The notes under the pieces: generated by a model
Database searches by the model: none
What the model was told of the DNA's origin: nothing
What the model saw: only the letters and a program-made list of their open reading frames with translations
Translations under genes and position numbers: made by a program
Part shown: positions 28,092 to 36,792 of the stretch, piece by piece
How positions within the stretch are numbered: position 1 is the stretch's first letter
Layout: each line of letters opens with the position of its first letter
Assembly (NCBI RefSeq): GCF_029623955.1
Contig: NZ_JARSBP010000011.1
Span: 1 to 64,000 of the forward strand
Origin: Mycobacterium sp. 236(2023)
GTDB lineage: Bacteria > Actinomycetota > Actinomycetes > Mycobacteriales > Mycobacteriaceae
DNA length: 64,000 nucleotides
Direction: 5' to 3'

Positions 28092-29339
28092 TCACCTGCC
28101 GAGCAGCTGCGAGACTTGTGTCGGTACGGAATCCAGTGCGGCGCCGATCTTTCCGGCATCGAACAGGGTGTCGTGGAACTCCGCAGTCAGCCACATCGAG
28201 CCCATCGCCGATGCCGACGTGACGGTCACCCCTCCGGGACTGACCGGATCGCTGGCCACCATGATGCCGGCACGCGCGGGATCACTGAACGTCCACGGTC
28301 TGTGTGGAACGGTGCCGAGGCTGGAGTGCAGCAGATGCAAGCGGGGGTGGTCGGGAACCAGCCACTGCGGTTGCCGGCCGGTCCGCATCGCCATCCGGGT
28401 CTTCAGCGTCGCTGCCATCAGGTTCGCGACCGGGCGTGCCATCTGCGCGGCCCGTGCCATCTCTGTCTGCAGCCGACGCGGACCGGATTCGTGGTCCAAC
28501 CGGAAATCGAGTCCGGCAGAAAACGACGCGAGAGTGCTGAAATCTTTCGGCAGATAGCGCCGAACGTCGAACGGGACGGTCACGGTCGGGTCGACGTCGA
28601 AACCGGCGGCGGCGAAGGCGCTGTGCAGGGCGTGGGTGTAGATCGCGAACATGTTGACGTCGGGGAGCGCCGAATTCCGTTGCCGGCGAAGCTCATCGAC
28701 GGTGTCGGCCGGAATATGGGTGACCCGGGTGGCCGGTGACGGGGCGATGTCGGCGTTGGCGGAAGGCGCCGTCTCGGCGGGCAGTGAGCTGTTGCGGCGG
28801 TGCTGACGCCACAGCGGCACGAGCCGCTGCGGTCCGAGGCCGATCGCGCGCAGCCCTGCGGTGAGCAGCGGTGAGGCGCGATGCCGGTACGGTGCCCACA
28901 CGGCGGCGTCGCGCGGATCCACCGCGCCGAGCAGGACCCCGATGAGCAGATCGAGCAGTGGGACCTCGCCGAGGCCATGGCTGAAGTCGATCGCCAGGTA
29001 GTCGCCCCCGACCAGGATCCGAATGCCATTGCCCGGGGTCTGGCGCAACGCGGTCAGCAGCGCGATGGGCTCCTCACCCGGCGGCCGCGTCGTGGTCTCG
29101 AACACGTCACCGGCGAGGCCGGGGTCGTACCGCCACCGCGTCGTCGTGGTCGACGGTTGCAGTCCCACCCTGGCCTCGGGCCCGGCTTCGGCCATCGCGG
29201 CGAAGCGGGCGGTGAGCTCGTCGAGGGGAGGGACATCCACAGGCCCGACGATGACCGCCGAACGCCGGTAGCTGTGCTGCACATCGAGTGTCGCCACCCG
29301 GACGGTGCCAGCTTCTCGGCTCCGACGATTTCTGTGCAT
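28092..29339 (-). CDS. PapA/condensation-like acyltransferase with altered motif
   Basis: The 415-residue protein appears to belong to the CoA-dependent acyltransferase superfamily (PapA, wax ester synthase, NRPS condensation). Supporting this are the placement and surroundings of IDFSHGLGEVPLLDLLIG, the later VPFDVRRYLP (the conserved VP-x-x-R-R-Y-LP structural motif), and a C-terminal HSSLGTVPHRPWTF segment. The catalytic HHxxxDG motif is changed: His121 is kept but preceded by Ser, and Asp is replaced by Glu125 (SHGLGE). It may acylate the glycan made by the adjacent operon, or be a non-catalytic relative. ATG 29339 is chosen by plausibility; the ribosome-binding site is weak and GTG codons downstream are alternatives. 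Confidence 0.65.
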   Translation of the reverse strand: MHRNRRSREAGTVRVATLDVQHSYRRSAVIVGPVDVPPLDELTARFAAMAEAGPEARVGLQPSTTTTRWRYDPGLAGDVFETTTRPPGEEPIALLTALRQTPGNGIRILVGGDYLAIDFSHGLGEVPLLDLLIGVLLGAVDPRDAAVWAPYRHRASPLLTAGLRAIGLGPQRLVPLWRQHRRNSSLPAETAPSANADIAPSPATRVTHIPADTVDELRRQRNSALPDVNMFAIYTHALHSAFAAAGFDVDPTVTVPFDVRRYLPKDFSTLASFSAGLDFRLDHESGPRRLQTEMARAAQMARPVANLMAATLKTRMAMRTGRQPQWLVPDHPRLHLLHSSLGTVPHRPWTFSDPARAGIMVASDPVSPGGVTVTSASAMGSMWLTAEFHDTLFDAGKIGAALDSVPTQVSQLLGR

Positions 29340-29401
29340 TGTCTGTGAACCTATCAGAGCAGCCCCCCAGCTCGATCTGATGAATTTAGTAAGTTCTCTT
29401 C

Positions 29402-30073
29402 GTGACTCGCACGCTGTGGACGGCCGCTGCGGTCGTCGCGGCTGCCTATGGCGCGTTTCTGATCGTAACCGCGACACGAGTGCCGGCGGGCGCGGAGCTG
29501 ACGGGGCAGTTCGCGTTGCAGCCGGCGGTCAAAGCCGGCGCTGCCGTTCTTCTGGCGGGTGCCGCGCTCACACACCACATCGCGCGCGAGCGTTTCTGGC
29601 TGGTCGCGGCGCTGCTCTTCTCTGCGGCGGGCGACTATCTCCTCGCGATGCCATGGTGGGCGCCGTCATTCGTGTTGGGGCTGGCAGCTTTTCTGGTCGC
29701 CCACCTCTGTTTCCTCGCCGCTCTGCTGCCACTCGCGAGGCGAACGCCGAGGCGTCTGGTGGGTGTCGCGACCATGGTCGTCGCGTGCGTTGCGCTGCTG
29801 GTGTGGTTCTGGCCGAAGCTGCTCGAGCAGGGCATGGCGCTGCCGGTCACCGTCTACATCGGTGTCCTTGGTGCCATGGTGTGCGTCGCGTTGCTCGCCG
29901 ACCTGCCCACTCCGTGGACCGCATTGGGCGCACTGTGTTTCGCCGTCTCCGACGCGATGATCGGCATCAGCAAGTTCGTTCTGGGTTCTGAGGTCCTTGC
30001 GGTGCCGATCTGGTGGGCTTACGCCACGTCGCTGCTTCTCATCACGGCCGGACTGCTGTTCAGGCGAACGTGA
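29402..30073 (+). CDS. YhhN-family lysoplasmalogenase-type membrane protein
   Basis: The 223-residue protein has about eight membrane helices and the YhhN/TMEM86 pattern: LFSAAGDYLLAMPW with a buried acidic residue, GLAAFLVAHLCFLAAL with a conserved His, and CFAVSDAMIGISKF with a conserved Asp. Animal TMEM86B and a Legionella homologue hydrolyse the vinyl-ether bond of lysoplasmalogen. Since mycobacteria are not known for plasmalogens, the substrate here may be another ether lipid. It corresponds to the gene before priA in M. tuberculosis. It is divergent from the acyltransferase gene by 62 bp, and its stop overlaps the priA start by 4 nt. Confidence 0.82.
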   Translation: MTRTLWTAAAVVAAAYGAFLIVTATRVPAGAELTGQFALQPAVKAGAAVLLAGAALTHHIARERFWLVAALLFSAAGDYLLAMPWWAPSFVLGLAAFLVAHLCFLAALLPLARRTPRRLVGVATMVVACVALLVWFWPKLLEQGMALPVTVYIGVLGAMVCVALLADLPTPWTALGALCFAVSDAMIGISKFVLGSEVLAVPIWWAYATSLLLITAGLLFRRT

Positions 30074-32070
30074 CAACTACCCGGCAGGCAGCCGAACACG
30101 AGCCGATCGCGCGGGTGCTGCCGATGCTCACGGTGCCGCATCTGGACCGCGAGTTCGATTATCTGGTCGCAGCAGAGCAGTCCGACGATGCCCAGCCGGG
30201 AGTGCGCGTCAAGGTCCGGTTCCACGGCAGGCTCGTCGACGCCTTTGTGCTCGAAAGGCGTTCGGACACAGATCACGTCGGCAAGCTCGGCTGGCTGGAG
30301 AAGGTGGTGTCGGCGGAATGCGTGCTGACCCACGACGTCCGCAGGTTGGTCGACGCGGTGACCGCCCGCTATGCCGGTACCCGCGCCGACGTGCTGCGCC
30401 TGGCGGTGCCGCCCCGCCACGCGACCGTCGAGAAGCGCGTTCCCAAACCTCTTGATCCGATGGCTCCGCGGAACGTCGACACCACCGCGTGGGCGGCCTA
30501 CAGCGGGGGACCGCAGTTCATCGCGGCGCTCAACGAGGCGCGAGCCGCCCGCGCAGTGTGGCAGGCGCTTCCCGGCGAATCGTGGGCACAACGACTCGCC
30601 GAAGCGGCCGCCGTCATGGTGAACTCGGGACGTGGGGTGCTCGCCGTCGTCCCAGACCAGCGTGACGTCGACCTGCTGCATGGCGCAGCCATCGGCCACG
30701 TCGACGACGACAGGGTGGTGGCGCTGTCGGCGGGGCTCGGCCCGTCCGAGCGGTACCGGCGCTGGCTGTCGGTGCTGCGGGGCGAAGCGCGGTTCGTGAT
30801 CGGCACGCGCAGTGCGGTTTTCGCTCCGGTCGCCGACCTCGGACTGGTGATCATGTGGGATGACGGCGACGATTCGCTCGCCGAGCCGCGCGCCCCGTAT
30901 CCGCACGCGAGGGAAGTCGCGATGCTGCGCGCCCACCAGCTGCGCTGTGCGGCGATGATCGGCGGCTACGCGCGCACCGCCGAAGCCCAGGCGCTGGTCC
31001 GCAGCGGCTGGGCGCACGATCTGACCGCGACCAGGCAGACGGTGCGCGCGCATGCGCCGCGGGTGATCGCGCTAGAGGACAGCGCCTACGCCCATGAGCG
31101 CGATGCGGCGGCACGGACCGCGCGGCTGCCGACGGTCGCCCTCGACGCAGCCCGCGCAGCACTTCGGGCCGACGCGCCTGTCCTCGTGCAGGTGCCGCGT
31201 CGCGGTTACGTGCCTGCTCTCTCCTGCGCCAAATGTCGCACCGTCGCCCGGTGCAGGCATTGCACCGGGCCGCTGTCCCTGCCGGGCCGTGACGCCCCGG
31301 GTGCGGTGTGCCGATGGTGTGGCCGAGAGGAATTGGCGTTGCGCTGCGCCCGCTGCGGGTCGGACGCGGTGCGCGCCGTCGTCGTCGGGGCGCGCCGCAC
31401 CGCCGAGGAACTCGGCAGAGCGTTCCCCGGTGCGCGGGTCATCACCTCCGGAGGCGAGGACGTGGTCGCCTCCGTACCGCAGCGCGCCGCGGTCGTCGTC
31501 GCGACGCCGGGGGTCGAGCCCGCGGCCGCCGGTGGTTACGGCGCCGCGCTGCTGCTGGACAGTTGGGCGTTGTTGGGGCGTCAGGACCTTCGCGCGTCGG
31601 AGGACACGCTGCGCCGCTGGATGGCGGCGGCCGCGCTGGTCCGCAGTCGCGCCGACGGCGGAGTGGTCGCGGTGGTCGCGGAGTCCGCGATCCCGACGGT
31701 GCAGGCCCTGATCCGGTGGGATCCCGTCGGCCACGCCGACGAGGAACTCGAGGCTCGCGCGGAAGTGGGGTTGCCGCCCGCCGCGCACATGGCGGCCGTG
31801 GACGGCGCGCCCGCCGCGGTGCATGCCCTGCTCGACGCCGCGACCCTGCCGGTCGGCGCCGACATCCTCGGACCCGTCGACCTGCCCGTCGGGGCGCGCA
31901 GACCGGCAGGGATGGAGGCCGACGCGGCGGTCAGCCGAATGCTCGTGCGCGTACCGCGCGACAAGGGACTCGAGCTTGCCGCCGCGCTGCGTCGCGCGAC
32001 GTCGGTGCAGAGTGCGCGCCACGACCAGGAGCCGGTTCGCATCCAGATCGACCCATTGCACATAGGGTGA
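30070..32070 (+). CDS. priA: PriA-like primosomal protein N', lacking helicase motifs
   Basis: PriA restarts stalled replication forks. The 666-residue protein keeps the N-terminal DNA-binding domain (ARVLPMLTVPHLDREFDYLV) and the zinc-binding cysteines between about residues 385 and 435: CAKC, CRHC, CRWC and CARC. The helicase core is degenerate. Where a Walker A GxxGxGKT would stand the sequence reads LPGESWAQRLAEAAAVMVNS, and the Walker B DEEH is replaced by MWDDGDDSL. Mycobacterial PriA is known for lacking detectable helicase motifs, and this copy agrees. It probably works as a fork-binding loading factor. GTG 30070 overlaps the YhhN stop by 4 nt. Confidence 0.9.
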   Translation: MTTTRQAAEHEPIARVLPMLTVPHLDREFDYLVAAEQSDDAQPGVRVKVRFHGRLVDAFVLERRSDTDHVGKLGWLEKVVSAECVLTHDVRRLVDAVTARYAGTRADVLRLAVPPRHATVEKRVPKPLDPMAPRNVDTTAWAAYSGGPQFIAALNEARAARAVWQALPGESWAQRLAEAAAVMVNSGRGVLAVVPDQRDVDLLHGAAIGHVDDDRVVALSAGLGPSERYRRWLSVLRGEARFVIGTRSAVFAPVADLGLVIMWDDGDDSLAEPRAPYPHAREVAMLRAHQLRCAAMIGGYARTAEAQALVRSGWAHDLTATRQTVRAHAPRVIALEDSAYAHERDAAARTARLPTVALDAARAALRADAPVLVQVPRRGYVPALSCAKCRTVARCRHCTGPLSLPGRDAPGAVCRWCGREELALRCARCGSDAVRAVVVGARRTAEELGRAFPGARVITSGGEDVVASVPQRAAVVVATPGVEPAAAGGYGAALLLDSWALLGRQDLRASEDTLRRWMAAAALVRSRADGGVVAVVAESAIPTVQALIRWDPVGHADEELEARAEVGLPPAAHMAAVDGAPAAVHALLDAATLPVGADILGPVDLPVGARRPAGMEADAAVSRMLVRVPRDKGLELAAALRRATSVQSARHDQEPVRIQIDPLHIG

Positions 32071-33911
32071 TGCCCATGACGGCGGGGCGGGTGCTCAAAG
32101 CGCTGATTCCGTTGATCTTGATCGCGTTCGGCGTGCTGTGGCCCGTCATGTTCCGCTTCGGGTCGGACGGTCCCGCCGAGATCGACGATCCCGTCGTCAT
32201 CACCGACTATGACGTGAACATGGTCGTCGACGCCGACGGTGACATGGATGCCGTCGAGACGATCACGACCGCCTTCTACAGCACCGACCGCCACGGGATT
32301 TTCCGCTACTGGGATGTGGCCAACCAGAACAATCCCCACCTCCGACAGAAGCCGGCGATCGAGTCGATTCTGCTCGACGGCGAACCGGTGTCCTATCAGA
32401 TGTTGTGGGAGGACGGCAGGCGATTCCGGGTGGCCAAGATCGGCGACCCCGACCGGTACCTGAGCGACGGCACCCACGTCTTCGTGATCCGGTACTCGAT
32501 CCCCGGGGTTCTGGACCCCGGAACCTTGGGCGCTGACCGCACGTTCGCCGAATCGACCGGACAGGGGCCATCGCCCAGCGTCTTCTACTGGAACGTCATC
32601 GCCCCGGCCTGGAACAACCGCATCGACCGCGCGGACGTCACGCTGACCATGCCGGGCGAGGTCGGCAGGGCGCAGTGCTCAGTCGGTTTCGGCGTCGGCT
32701 CGGCGTGCGCGAACCTGTCCGTCGACGGCAACCGCGTCGAGTTCAGTGCCGTCGACCTGCCGCCCCGCACACCCGTCACGGTCCGTGCAGGCGTCGACGT
32801 GCCGGCCCCGCCGCAGGTGCAACTGCCGTGGCCCTATACCTGGGACCGGGTGCTCGGGCAGTCGACGATCGGCGTCCTGTGGGTGGGCGGGCTGACCGTG
32901 CTGTTCGGCGCCGCAGCGCTGCTGTGGTTCCGCAGCGTGCTGGAGCGCTCGCCGGGATTCCCGCTGCAGTACGCCCCGCCTCCGGGCGTCGGCCCCGTAC
33001 AGGCCGAGTACATCCGCACCGAGTCCGTCTCCAAGAACGGCCTGACGGCCACGCTGTTCTACCTCGCCGACCGTGGCCTCATCCAGCTGAATCAGGTCAG
33101 CGACAAGCACTGGACCGTTGTGAGCACGGCGGAACCCGGAGCCTGGGGTGACATCGACCCGGTCAGTATCGCGGTGGCGTCCCGGTTGAAGGTGATCAAC
33201 AAGGGTTCGGAGTTCGAGGCGAAGAAGACCGTCAAGTCCGGCGAGAAGCTCAGCAAGGCCAAGGCGGACATGGCCAAGGCCGTCGAGAAGTGGGCCGTCG
33301 AGTCGAATCTGCTGGTCCCTCGCAAGAAGGAGTTGTGGCTGCGCGCTGTCAACGCAGCCGCGTTCATCCTGATGGTCTGCGGATTCTTCCGCTGGGGATT
33401 CCCGACCACGATGTGGGCGCTGCCGTTCGCGGCGTTCTTCCTGTTCTCGGCGGGCTCGTGGCGCGACGGCGTGGGCACCCGGCGCACCGCCGCAGGGCGT
33501 GAATTGTGGTCTCGCGTGGGCGGTTTCCACCGGCTGCTGTCCACCGACTCGGCCGAGACACGGTTCGACTTCGCGGCGCGCAAAGACCTCTATGTCGCCT
33601 ACGTTCCGTTCGCCGTCGCCGCGGGGGTCGCGGCGCTGTGGGCCAAGAAGTACGAGGCGTACACCGGTACCGTTGCACCGCAACCGTATTGGTACACACC
33701 GTCGCACACGTCAGGGTCTCAGTCGACATTCTCGGACGGGTCGGGCGGTTCCGGTTTCGACAGCTTCGAATCGGCGTTGTCGTCGTCGATCGGTGCCTAC
33801 ACCGCCTCGCAGGCAGCGTCGTCCTCGTCGTCGGGCAGCAGCGGCGGCAGCAGCTTCAGCAGCGGTGGCGGAGGCGGCGGGGGCGGCGGAGGAGGAGGTG
33901 GATCATGGTGA
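32070..33911 (+). CDS. DUF2207 membrane protein with glycine-rich tail
   Basis: The 613-residue protein has a signal-like N-terminal helix and an outside domain (residues about 30-260, VVITDYDVNMVVDADGDMDA onward). A membrane helix near 270-290 is followed by a cytosolic region and two further hydrophobic pairs (about 425-465 and 515-540). The low-complexity tail has Ser/Gly repeats ending in thirteen consecutive glycines and SW. This is the layout of DUF2207 (YciQ-like) proteins, whose function is unknown. It shares one base with the priA stop and overlaps the lemA start by 7 nt. LemA and DUF2207 are often neighbours, pointing to a joint envelope role. Confidence 0.85.
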   Translation: MPMTAGRVLKALIPLILIAFGVLWPVMFRFGSDGPAEIDDPVVITDYDVNMVVDADGDMDAVETITTAFYSTDRHGIFRYWDVANQNNPHLRQKPAIESILLDGEPVSYQMLWEDGRRFRVAKIGDPDRYLSDGTHVFVIRYSIPGVLDPGTLGADRTFAESTGQGPSPSVFYWNVIAPAWNNRIDRADVTLTMPGEVGRAQCSVGFGVGSACANLSVDGNRVEFSAVDLPPRTPVTVRAGVDVPAPPQVQLPWPYTWDRVLGQSTIGVLWVGGLTVLFGAAALLWFRSVLERSPGFPLQYAPPPGVGPVQAEYIRTESVSKNGLTATLFYLADRGLIQLNQVSDKHWTVVSTAEPGAWGDIDPVSIAVASRLKVINKGSEFEAKKTVKSGEKLSKAKADMAKAVEKWAVESNLLVPRKKELWLRAVNAAAFILMVCGFFRWGFPTTMWALPFAAFFLFSAGSWRDGVGTRRTAAGRELWSRVGGFHRLLSTDSAETRFDFAARKDLYVAYVPFAVAAGVAALWAKKYEAYTGTVAPQPYWYTPSHTSGSQSTFSDGSGGSGFDSFESALSSSIGAYTASQAASSSSSGSSGGSSFSSGGGGGGGGGGGGGSW

Positions 33912-34441
33912 GGTTTCTGCTCGTTCTCGTCCTGGTGCTGGCGGTGCTGGTGCTCATCGGATTCGTGCTCGGCTACAACAAGATTCGTTCGGCCGATGTC
34001 CGGGTGGCCGAGGCCCTGTCGGGTATCGACGTCGAGCTGACGCGGCGAGCATCGCTGATTCCGAGCCTCGTGCACACCGTGCAGACATTCGCCACGCACG
34101 AGAAGGGCATCCTCGATCACGTCACGAACGCGCGTGCGGCGCTCACGTCGGCGACCAGCGGCACATCGGTCGCCGAACGAAGTGCCGCGGAGAAGCAGCT
34201 CGATTCGGCGCTGGCACCGCTGATGGCGCTGGGCCAGAGCTATCCGCAACTGAACTCGTCGAACAACTTCCTGGACCTGCAGCGCAATCTGGCCGATACC
34301 GAGGACAAGCTGGCGTTCGCGCGGCAGTACTACAACGACGCGGTCGCAACGCTCAATCGCCAGCTCACCACCATCCCGTGGATGTTCGTCGCGCCGCTGG
34401 CCGGAGTCGCCGAGAAGGACTACTACCAGACGCCGCGCTGA
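33905..34441 (+). CDS. lemA: LemA family protein
   Basis: The 178-residue protein has one N-terminal membrane helix (FLLVLVLVLAVLVLIGFVLG) followed by the helical-bundle LemA domain: NKIRSADVRVAEALSGIDVELTRRASLIPSLV, the conserved LNSSNNFLDLQRNLADTEDKLAFARQYYND block, and a final VAEKDYYQTP. LemA proteins are membrane-anchored, with the bundle probably outside; their biochemical role is not settled. The ATG lies 7 nt inside the DUF2207 gene, so the two are translationally coupled. The next gene, fmt, begins 33 nt later. Confidence 0.9.
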   Translation: MVRFLLVLVLVLAVLVLIGFVLGYNKIRSADVRVAEALSGIDVELTRRASLIPSLVHTVQTFATHEKGILDHVTNARAALTSATSGTSVAERSAAEKQLDSALAPLMALGQSYPQLNSSNNFLDLQRNLADTEDKLAFARQYYNDAVATLNRQLTTIPWMFVAPLAGVAEKDYYQTPR

Positions 34442-34474
34442 GGCCCGCAGGACTCGGCTCCCTAGACTGGCGCG

Positions 34475-35401
34475 GTGCGTCTCGTCTTCGCCGGCACACC
34501 GGAGCCCGCCCTGCCGTCCCTGCAACGGTTGATCGATTCACCGCGACATGAGGTCGTCGCGGTGCTGACCCGCCCGGATGCGGCGGCAGGCCGCCGAGGC
34601 AAACCCGCCCCGTCTCCGGTGGCGCAACTGGCGGACGAGCACGGCATCCCCGTTCTGAAGCCTGCCAAGCCGAATTCGGCGGAGTTCGTCGCGGAGCTCG
34701 CCGCGCTGGCCCCGGACTGCTGCGCCGTGGTGGCCTACGGTGCGCTGCTGCGCGACGAACTTCTCACGGTGCCTACGCACGGCTGGGTCAACCTGCACTT
34801 CTCGGTGCTGCCCGCTTGGCGTGGTGCGGCGCCGGTGCAGGCCGCGCTGGCCGCCGGTGACGAGGTGACGGGCGCGACGACATTCCAGATCGAGCTCAGC
34901 CTCGATTCCGGCCCGGTCTTCGGTGTGGTGACCGAAACCATCCGGCCCACCGACACCGCGGGCGACCTTCTCGGCCGGCTGTCGGTGTCGGGTGCCGGAC
35001 TGCTGGAGGCGACCATGGACGGCATCGAAGACGGGTCGCTGACCGCGGTACCGCAGCGAACGGAAGGCGTCAGCATCGCGCCGAAAGTCACCGTCGAGGA
35101 CGCCCGGATTCGGTGGGAGCTGCCCGCGCACGTAGTGGATCGGCGCATCCGGTCCGTGACACCGAATCCGGGTGCGTGGACGATGATCGGCGAGCAGCGC
35201 ATCAAGGTCGGTGCGGTGACAGTGCCGGATGACGGCCCGAAAGATCTTGCACCAGGCGAGATCCGGACAGACAAGAAGCAGGTGCACATCGGCACCGCAA
35301 CGGACGCGGTGCTACTCGGCACCGTGCAGGCGCCCGGAAAGAAGCCGATGAACGCCGCGGACTGGGCCAGGGGAGCACATCCGGAGGGACTTGCCTCGTG
35401 A
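34475..35401 (+). CDS. fmt: Methionyl-tRNA formyltransferase
   Basis: Fmt formylates initiator Met-tRNA using 10-formyl-tetrahydrofolate. The 308-residue protein has the N-terminal Rossmann domain MRLVFAGTPEPALPSLQRL and the catalytic stretch NLHFSVLPAWRGAAPV (His and the following Asn/Asp network, slightly different from the usual HxSLLPxxRG). The C-terminal OB-fold domain ends in MNAADWARGAHPEG. The start is GTG 34475. Its stop overlaps the rsmB GTG by 4 nt, giving the common fmt-rsmB arrangement seen where translation-related modification genes cluster. Confidence 0.96.
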   Translation: MRLVFAGTPEPALPSLQRLIDSPRHEVVAVLTRPDAAAGRRGKPAPSPVAQLADEHGIPVLKPAKPNSAEFVAELAALAPDCCAVVAYGALLRDELLTVPTHGWVNLHFSVLPAWRGAAPVQAALAAGDEVTGATTFQIELSLDSGPVFGVVTETIRPTDTAGDLLGRLSVSGAGLLEATMDGIEDGSLTAVPQRTEGVSIAPKVTVEDARIRWELPAHVVDRRIRSVTPNPGAWTMIGEQRIKVGAVTVPDDGPKDLAPGEIRTDKKQVHIGTATDAVLLGTVQAPGKKPMNAADWARGAHPEGLAS

Positions 35402-36783
35402 CCCGACCCGACAAGAAGCGCCCGGTAAGGCGCAAGAAGCTCGATCCGGCCCGGCAGGCGGCCTTCGATGTGCTGCGGGCGGTCTCCGAGCGCGACGCGT
35501 ACGCCAACCTGGCGCTGCCCGCACTCCTTCGGGAGCGCGGGATCTCCGGCCTGGACGCCGCTTTCGCCACCGAACTGACCTACGGGACGTGCCGCGCCCG
35601 CGGGCTTCTCGACGCAGTCATCGTCGCGGCGGCCGGCCGGCCGGCCGATCGCATCGACCCCGTTCTGCTGGACCTGCTGCGGCTCGGCGCGTACCAGGTG
35701 CTGAGGACCCGCGTCGACGACCACGCCGCCGTGTCGACCACCGTCGAGCAGGCCGGTCTCGAATTCGACACGGCCCGAGCAGGTTTCGTCAACGGAGTGT
35801 TGCGCACGATTGCGCGCCGCGACGAGGCGTCGTGGGTGGCGGAACTCGTCCCGCCCGTCGCCACCGATCCCGTCGGGCATCTGGCGTTCGTCCACGCCCA
35901 CCCCCGGTGGGTGGCGCAATCCTTCGCCGACGCGTTGGGTGCCCGCGCGGGTGAACTGCGTGACCTGCTCGCCAGCGACGATTCCCGCCCCGAGGTGCAT
36001 CTGGTCGCCAGGCCGGGTGCGCTCACCGCGGAAGAGCTGGCCGCGCAGGTCGGCGGAACGGTCGGCCGCTTCTCGCCGTACGCCGTGTATCTCGGCGAGG
36101 GTGATCCCGGTGAGCTCACCGCGGTGCGCGACGGCAATGCGCTCGTCCAGGACGAGGGCAGCCAGCTGGTGGCGCGCGCGCTGACCCAGGCGCCGCTGGA
36201 CGGCGCCGACGGTGGGCGGTGGCTCGACCTGTGTGCCGGACCCGGCGGCAAGGCGGCGCTGCTGGGTGCACTCGGCCAGTCGGTCGGGGCGTCCGTCACC
36301 GCGGTCGAGCCGGCGCCGCGGCGCGCCGAACTCGTCGAGCAGAACACTGCGGGACTGCCCGTCGAGGTGGTCCGGGTCGACGGGCGCGAGCCCGGTCTGG
36401 ATCCGGGGTTCGACCGGGTCCTCGTCGACGCGCCCTGCACCGGTCTGGGCGCGCTGCGCCGCAGGCCCGAGGCGCGCTGGCGCCGCCAGCCCGGCGATGT
36501 GCCGCAGCTGGCCAAGTTGCAGCGGGAACTGCTGGCCTCGGCGATCCGGCTGACGCGACCCGGCGGCGTCGTGGTGTATGCGACCTGCTCGCCGCATCTG
36601 GCCGAGACGACGGGCGTCGTCGCCGACGCGCTGCGCAAACATCCGGTGACCGCGCTGGACACCCGCGAGTTGTTCGAGCCTGCGACCGACACCGGCGACG
36701 GTCCGTCTGTCCAGCTCTGGCCGCACAGGCACGGCACCGACGCGATGTTCGCCGCTGCCCTGCGGGTCGACGGGCCCCGATAG
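35398..36783 (+). CDS. rsmB: 16S rRNA m5C967 methyltransferase (RsmB/Fmu)
   Basis: RsmB methylates C967 of 16S rRNA with SAM. The 461-residue protein starts with a basic tail and a NusB-like RNA-binding domain (about residues 15-150: RQAAFDVLRAVSERDAYANL). The methyltransferase domain follows, with SAM motif WLDLCAGPGGKAALLGAL and the two catalytic cysteines in VDAPCTGLGALRRRPEARWRR and YATCSPH. The length is slightly above the E. coli enzyme. GTG 35398 overlaps the fmt stop by 4 nt; rpe follows after 9 nt. Confidence 0.95.
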   Translation: MTRPDKKRPVRRKKLDPARQAAFDVLRAVSERDAYANLALPALLRERGISGLDAAFATELTYGTCRARGLLDAVIVAAAGRPADRIDPVLLDLLRLGAYQVLRTRVDDHAAVSTTVEQAGLEFDTARAGFVNGVLRTIARRDEASWVAELVPPVATDPVGHLAFVHAHPRWVAQSFADALGARAGELRDLLASDDSRPEVHLVARPGALTAEELAAQVGGTVGRFSPYAVYLGEGDPGELTAVRDGNALVQDEGSQLVARALTQAPLDGADGGRWLDLCAGPGGKAALLGALGQSVGASVTAVEPAPRRAELVEQNTAGLPVEVVRVDGREPGLDPGFDRVLVDAPCTGLGALRRRPEARWRRQPGDVPQLAKLQRELLASAIRLTRPGGVVVYATCSPHLAETTGVVADALRKHPVTALDTRELFEPATDTGDGPSVQLWPHRHGTDAMFAAALRVDGPR

Positions 36784-36792
36784 GCTGACGCC

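Noticed and set aside
31308..32069. N-terminal extension of the DUF2207 protein by about 250 codons
   Set aside because: The extension lies in priA in another frame and is Arg/Gly-rich; the hydrophobic start at 32070 is the expected signal segment.
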